DNA from: Rhodobacterales bacterium
GTDB lineage: Bacteria; Pseudomonadota; Alphaproteobacteria; Rhodobacterales; Rhodobacteraceae
Assembly (NCBI GenBank): GCA_025357355.1
Contig: JANXPK010000685.1
Span: 1 to 8,102 of the forward strand
Direction of reading: 5' to 3'
Length of the DNA stretch: 8,102 nt
Shown: in pieces, positions 4,667-8,102 of the stretch
Numbering within the stretch: position 1 is the first letter of the stretch
How the letters are laid out: every line of letters begins with the position of its first letter
The notes under the pieces: model-generated
The model's input: only the letters and a program-made list of their open reading frames with translations
Told to the model about the DNA's origin: nothing
Databases searched by the model: none
Translations under genes and position numbers: made by a program

Positions 4667-6079
4667 GACAAGGCGAGGGGCCGTTTCCTCAACACGCTGT
4701 CGGGTCGCTTCCTGATGCTGACGGTGGCCTTTGTCATGCTGGCCGAAGTGATGATCTTTGTCCCGTCCATCGCCCGGTTCCGCGCCGACTTTCTGCTCGG
4801 CCGCCTGAAAGAGGCGCAGATCGCCTCGTTGGCGCAACTGGCGGCACCCGACATGGTGTCACCCGAACTTGAGGCGGAACTTTTGAAGAATGCCGGGGTG
4901 TTCAACGTCGTGCTCAGGCGCGATCAGGTTCGCCAACTGGTGCTGTCATCGCCGGTGCCGTCACCGATTGTGGCGACCTATGACCTGCGGATGGCCGGGC
5001 CGGTACAACTGATCGAGGACGCGGCGACGGCGTTGTGGCTGCCGCCAAATCAAGTGATCCGGGTGATCGGCTATCCGGTGCAGGATGGCGGCATCCTGAT
5101 CGAGATTACGCTGGAAAGCGGGCCGCTGCGGGCGGCGATGCTGGACTATGGCTATCGCATCCTGGGTCTGTCAGCGCTGATTTCAGTGGTGACGGCGATC
5201 TTGTTGTTCATCGCGGTGCGGCGGCTGATGGTGTTGCCGATCCGCCGCGTCGTGCGCCACATGCAGGCCTATGCGGCGGCCCCCGAAGATGCGCGACGGG
5301 TGATCGAGCCTACGGCTGGGGTTACCGAACTGCGGGTGGCGGAAGAAGCGCTGATGTCCCTGCAGACGCAGTTGACGGGGGCCTTGCGCCAGAAGGAACA
5401 TCTGGCGCAACTGGGCAGTGCTGTTGCCAAGATCAGCCACGATCTGCGCAACATCCTGACCACAGCGCAACTTTTCGCCGACCGGATGGAAAGCAGCAAG
5501 GATCCGGCGGTGGCGCGGGCGGCGCCCAAGCTGATCAACTCGATTTCGCGCGCGGTCAATCTGTGCGAAAGCACGCTGGCCTTCGGCAAGGCCGAGGAAC
5601 AGCCGCCGCGCCTGACCCGCTTTGCCCTGCGCCGTCTGGTCCAGGATATGGCGGATGGTGAAGGGCTGGTGGCGGGCGGGCCAATCGCCTGTCTGATCGA
5701 CGTGCCGCCTGGTCTGATCATCCGGGCCGACAGCGAACAGTTGCACCGCGTGCTGACCAATCTGGTGCGCAATGCCAGTCAGGCGATCAGCGCGACGGGT
5801 CAGGATGGCACCATCGAAATCTCGGGCGGCGAGACGGATGCCGAGTGGTGGGTCAAGGTGGGCGACAGCGGCCCCGGCCTGCCGCCTAAGGCCCGCGATC
5901 ATCTTTTTGCCGCTTTTCAGGGTGGCGCGCGCAGCGGCGGTACCGGGCTGGGGCTGGCCATTGCCGCCGAGCTGATCCGCGGCCATGGCGGGCGACTGAT
6001 CCTGGACCGGTCCGATGCCGACGGGACGGAATTCTCGATCCACCTGCCCAAACAGAATGACACCTTGATGCCCAAGTGA
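4664..6079 (+). CDS. Membrane sensor histidine kinase (HAMP, HisKA, HATPase)
   Basis: Starting at TTG 4664 the kinase has 471 residues. A first membrane helix (about 14-36) and a second (about 163-185) enclose a periplasmic sensor domain of about 125 residues. That domain has no cysteine and no recognised ligand motif, and is possibly Cache- or PAS-like in fold. A HAMP-like linker (about 186-235) leads to the H-box AVAKISHDLRNIL with phospho-acceptor His259; Asp260 and Asn263 complete the HDxxN pattern associated with kinase plus phosphatase activity. The ATP-binding domain shows the N-box LTNLVRNASQAI (Asn366, Asn370), the G1 box DSGPG (401-405) and the G2 box GGTGLGLAIA (425-434). It is the last gene of the operon, 10 nt after the flavoprotein stop. 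No response regulator is adjacent, since a tRNA gene follows, so its partner must be encoded elsewhere. The signal is unknown; the context suggests redox or envelope state. Confidence 0.9.
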   Translation: MDKARGRFLNTLSGRFLMLTVAFVMLAEVMIFVPSIARFRADFLLGRLKEAQIASLAQLAAPDMVSPELEAELLKNAGVFNVVLRRDQVRQLVLSSPVPSPIVATYDLRMAGPVQLIEDAATALWLPPNQVIRVIGYPVQDGGILIEITLESGPLRAAMLDYGYRILGLSALISVVTAILLFIAVRRLMVLPIRRVVRHMQAYAAAPEDARRVIEPTAGVTELRVAEEALMSLQTQLTGALRQKEHLAQLGSAVAKISHDLRNILTTAQLFADRMESSKDPAVARAAPKLINSISRAVNLCESTLAFGKAEEQPPRLTRFALRRLVQDMADGEGLVAGGPIACLIDVPPGLIIRADSEQLHRVLTNLVRNASQAISATGQDGTIEISGGETDAEWWVKVGDSGPGLPPKARDHLFAAFQGGARSGGTGLGLAIAAELIRGHGGRLILDRSDADGTEFSIHLPKQNDTLMPK

Positions 6080-6093
6080 GACGCTTTTCGCCC

Positions 6094-6122
6094 TTGCAAT
6101 GGCGCCCCCTTGCGACTAAATC
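6094..6122 (+). promoter_or_regulatory. Predicted promoter of tRNA-Arg
   Basis: TTGCAA (6094-6099) and TAAATC (6117-6122) are separated by exactly 17 bases, and the -10 ends 12 bases before the first base of the tRNA. A start near 6129 would give a 5' leader of only a few bases, as is usual for single tRNA genes. It lies just after the kinase stop codon, so the tRNA need not depend on operon read-through. Confidence 0.6.
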
Positions 6123-6134
6123 CGCCGCTATTGC

Positions 6135-6211
6135 GGACCCATAGCTCAGCTGGATAGAGCATCAGACTACGAATCTGAGGGTCGGGCGTTCGAATCGCTC
6201 TGGGTCCGCCA
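6135..6211 (+). tRNA. tRNA-Arg (anticodon ACG)
   Basis: A complete cloverleaf folds by hand. The acceptor stem GGACCCA (6135-6141) pairs with TGGGTCC (6201-6207). The D arm is GCTC/GAGC, and the anticodon stem TCAGA/TCTGA encloses the loop CTACGAA, with anticodon ACG at 6169-6171. The T arm GGGCG/CGCTC (one G-U pair) encloses TTCGAAT. The discriminator is G6208 and CCA is encoded at 6209-6211. Bacterial tRNA-Arg(ACG) is normally deaminated to ICG by TadA and reads CGU, CGC and CGA, which are the main arginine codons in a genome of this type. It is a lone gene between the kinase and a convergent methyltransferase gene. Confidence 0.97.
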
Positions 6212-6333
6212 ATCACCATTGAAATTGTTTTGAAATTCGAAGGTTTTGTCGTTTAACCCGCCAACAGGCCCGCCATAGATTTTGCGCTTAGGTGCATTCG
6301 GCTGCAGCGCGCCGTATCATGCTTGCCGGCAGG

Positions 6334-8102
6334 TCACGTGGCGAAGCGCCCGGTTTCCAGGATGCGGGCTTGGCCCAGCAAGGTCAGGCTTTGCAGAAGG
6401 GGCTGCACCGATCCGGCGCGGGCGCGAAGGAATCGGCGGGCGATTTCTTCGGGGGTGGCCTCGCCCAGGTCTTGCAGGGCTTGCCTGACAGCGGCGATTT
6501 GTTCGGGCAGGGATTTCGGCCAGGGTGTCTTGGTGTCGGTCGGGGTGGTGCCAAGGTCCATTTCGGTGGTTTCGGCCTTGGCGGCGATGGCGCGGCCTTG
6601 GGGGTTTTGGTAATCGGGGCGGAGCCAGTGGACGAGGCCCCGCGCCTCCTCTGCCGCCCTTGCGCGGTTGAGGTCCACCAGACGGTGCAGGATGTCGTCA
6701 TCGGTCAGGGTGACGGGCCAGCCGTAAGCCTCGGCCACGGCGGCGTCGATGCGGTCGTGAATGTCGCGGAGGATGCCGATCAGGCCGTCGTCATAAATTT
6801 GTCGGTCGCGGCCTTCGATCCGCTCGCCAGCGCGGAGTTTTTCCAGCGTGTTGTACATGCCCGTCAGGGTCAGGCCGGGGTGTGCTGCTGCTTGGGCCTT
6901 GCGGTGGGCGTCAAGCTCCTCGCCCAAGGCACGGAGGCGGGTGGTTTGCGCCTCGGTGGGGGTTGGGAAGGGGAATGGGTTGAAGCAAGCTGAATGGTTG
7001 TAGGTTGGATCGTTCCCAACACCCAGCCAACCACCGACGGCCAACGAAAATAACTCGTGCGCTAGCGACGATAGGATCGCTAACGCGGCTGCATCGTTTG
7101 AGGCGATGACCACTAGCTTGCTTTCCGCAACGCAGTTTGACGGAACGAATTGGAAAATCCGATGCTTGGCGGTTCTGGTGGTCGCAAGGAAACGGCTCAG
7201 ACCTTCCAACGCCGGGCGGAGTTCCCTGCGCGGCTCACCGAAAACCCACCAGTTCTTTCGATAGGTTTCGCGGTTGTTTTGGTCTCGTTCGGGCTTCACC
7301 TTGTCTAAGACCCACTGAAAGGCAGCGGGAAAGCGGTTTCTGGCCTCAGCTTCGGTTAGCCCGAATAGGTCGATCACAAAGGAACCGCGTGAGGTCTGGA
7401 CCAGATCGCGGCCATTCAGAAATGGTCGGATGTGCTTCTCAAGTCCAGGCGTAACCCTCAGGCCAAGGTGTCGCGCTTCTTGTGGAGTGACGACAAAGCC
7501 CATGCCGTGAAGTTTCACGCCCATATGGGCCAGCCCTTCATTTGCCCTCAGCGCCACCGCCCCCGCCACATCCGCCCCGATTCGCAGATCGGCAAAGACC
7601 TTGCCCTTTTCAATCTGGAAGGTGACGGGGCGGCCTTCGCCCTCGGTCTCGCCCTTCTTCTCCTCGGTGATGGTCAGCAGGCGGCCCGGCTCTTTCCCGG
7701 CGGCGGCCACGGTCATGGCAATCCGCACCGCAGCGCCGTCGCCCGCGTCCACCCAAGGGTGATCGGGGATCGCAAACAGCAGCGACAGCGGGGCCTTTTC
7801 GTCGGCCAGGTGCCGCTCTAGCACGCGGCGGTTGAAGGTTTGGCGCAAGGAATTGGTGGTGATCAGGCCAAAGCGGCGTGCGCCCTTGGCCCGGCCTGCG
7901 CCCGGTGTCCAGCCGCGCGCGGCCAGCGCCGCCTTTTCCCACCAGACATGACGAAATCGGCACTGTCGGGCACATTGGGATAAGCGCCCCGCAGCGCCTC
8001 GGTATAGCCGTCGCCCAGTGCCTCGCGCATCCGCGCGGTGCCGATGAAAGGCGGGTTGCCGATGATGAAATTTGCCTCGGGCCAGGTCGCGGGCCGGGGG
8101 CT
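6334..8102 (-). pseudogene. Frameshifted class I DNA adenine methyltransferase (MmeI-like), partial
   Basis: The gene enters from the right edge and its N-terminal part lies outside the window. In one frame (8102 down to 7947) it encodes the catalytic motif NFIIGNPPFIGTARMREALG (NPPF at 8046-8057) and continues to PNVPDSADFVM, then meets a stop at 7863-7865. In a second frame from 7944 it resumes with WWEKAA, then FGLITTNSLRQTFNRRVL, and stays open to TGA at 6334-6336. The two parts join as one methyltransferase if a single base is restored at 7945-7946. The rest carries a target-recognition-like region (about 6950-7400, including NWWVFGEPRRE and NHSACFNPFPFP) and a helical C-terminus with a small winged-helix-like end. 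This arrangement resembles N6-adenine methyltransferases of the MmeI/type IIL group. Whether a nuclease domain exists cannot be seen. The break may be a true mutation or a sequencing error. The surviving 504-codon frame begins at a TTG (7846-7848) without the catalytic motif, so it would not methylate alone. Confidence 0.85.

Noticed and set aside
6292..6993. 233-codon plus-strand frame after the tRNA
   Set aside because: Glycine-rich shadow of the methyltransferase C-terminus on the opposite strand.
7063..7082. TAGCGA...TCGCTA inverted repeat
   Set aside because: It lies inside the methyltransferase reading frame and is short enough to be chance.
7930..7949. Programmed -1 frameshift in the methyltransferase
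   Set aside because: The A-run lies downstream of the point where the frame must change, and slipping there would lose the conserved WWEK segment.

Overview
The window looks like chromosomal DNA from an alphaproteobacterium, most likely a member of the Rhodobacterales (Paracoccaceae). The reasons are the high GC content outside gaps, the strong G/C bias at third codon positions, promoters with a TTGAC-like -35 and a loose -10 box, and the family resemblance of the proteins. This assignment comes from reading the sequence, without any database search.

Layout from left to right. (1) 1-195 (+) is the C-terminal end of a YdeI/OmpD-associated family protein. (2) 196-555 is a gap between two convergent genes. 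It is less GC-rich than its flanks and holds an exact dyad (GTTAAT-N7-ATTAAC) followed by four CTACA cores spaced exactly 11 bp apart. (3) 556-1128 (-) encodes a RibD-C/dihydrofolate-reductase-like protein. (4) 1295-2165 (-) is the RNA/ribosome/membrane-insertion cluster rpmH-rnpA-yidD, with a recognisable promoter upstream of rpmH and a perfect hairpin between rpmH and rnpA. The usual next gene, yidC, does not follow here. (5) 2511-6079 (+) is a tightly packed three-gene operon: a TVP38/TMEM64 (VTT) membrane protein, a mercuric-reductase-like flavoprotein disulfide oxidoreductase without the mercuric reductase C-terminal cysteines, and a membrane sensor histidine kinase. The kinase starts at TTG, with a perfect Shine-Dalgarno overlapping the stop codon of the flavoprotein gene. 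No response regulator is present in the window. (6) 6135-6211 (+) is a tRNA-Arg(ACG) gene with encoded CCA and its own promoter. (7) 6334-8102 (-) is the C-terminal part of a large class I DNA adenine methyltransferase resembling the MmeI (type IIL) family. It is broken by a one-base frameshift just after the NPPF catalytic region, and it runs off the right edge.

How the parts fit together. Cluster 4 supplies ribosomal protein L34, the protein subunit of RNase P and a membrane-insertion factor. Module 5 looks like a redox unit in which membrane protein, flavoenzyme and signalling kinase are co-translated; its substrate and signal are unknown. The tRNA gene beside a decayed or frameshifted restriction-modification-type gene resembles an island boundary, but no integrase or att repeat is visible. 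The three-gene redox/kinase module and the phased repeats in the convergent gap are the parts least explained by known annotation.
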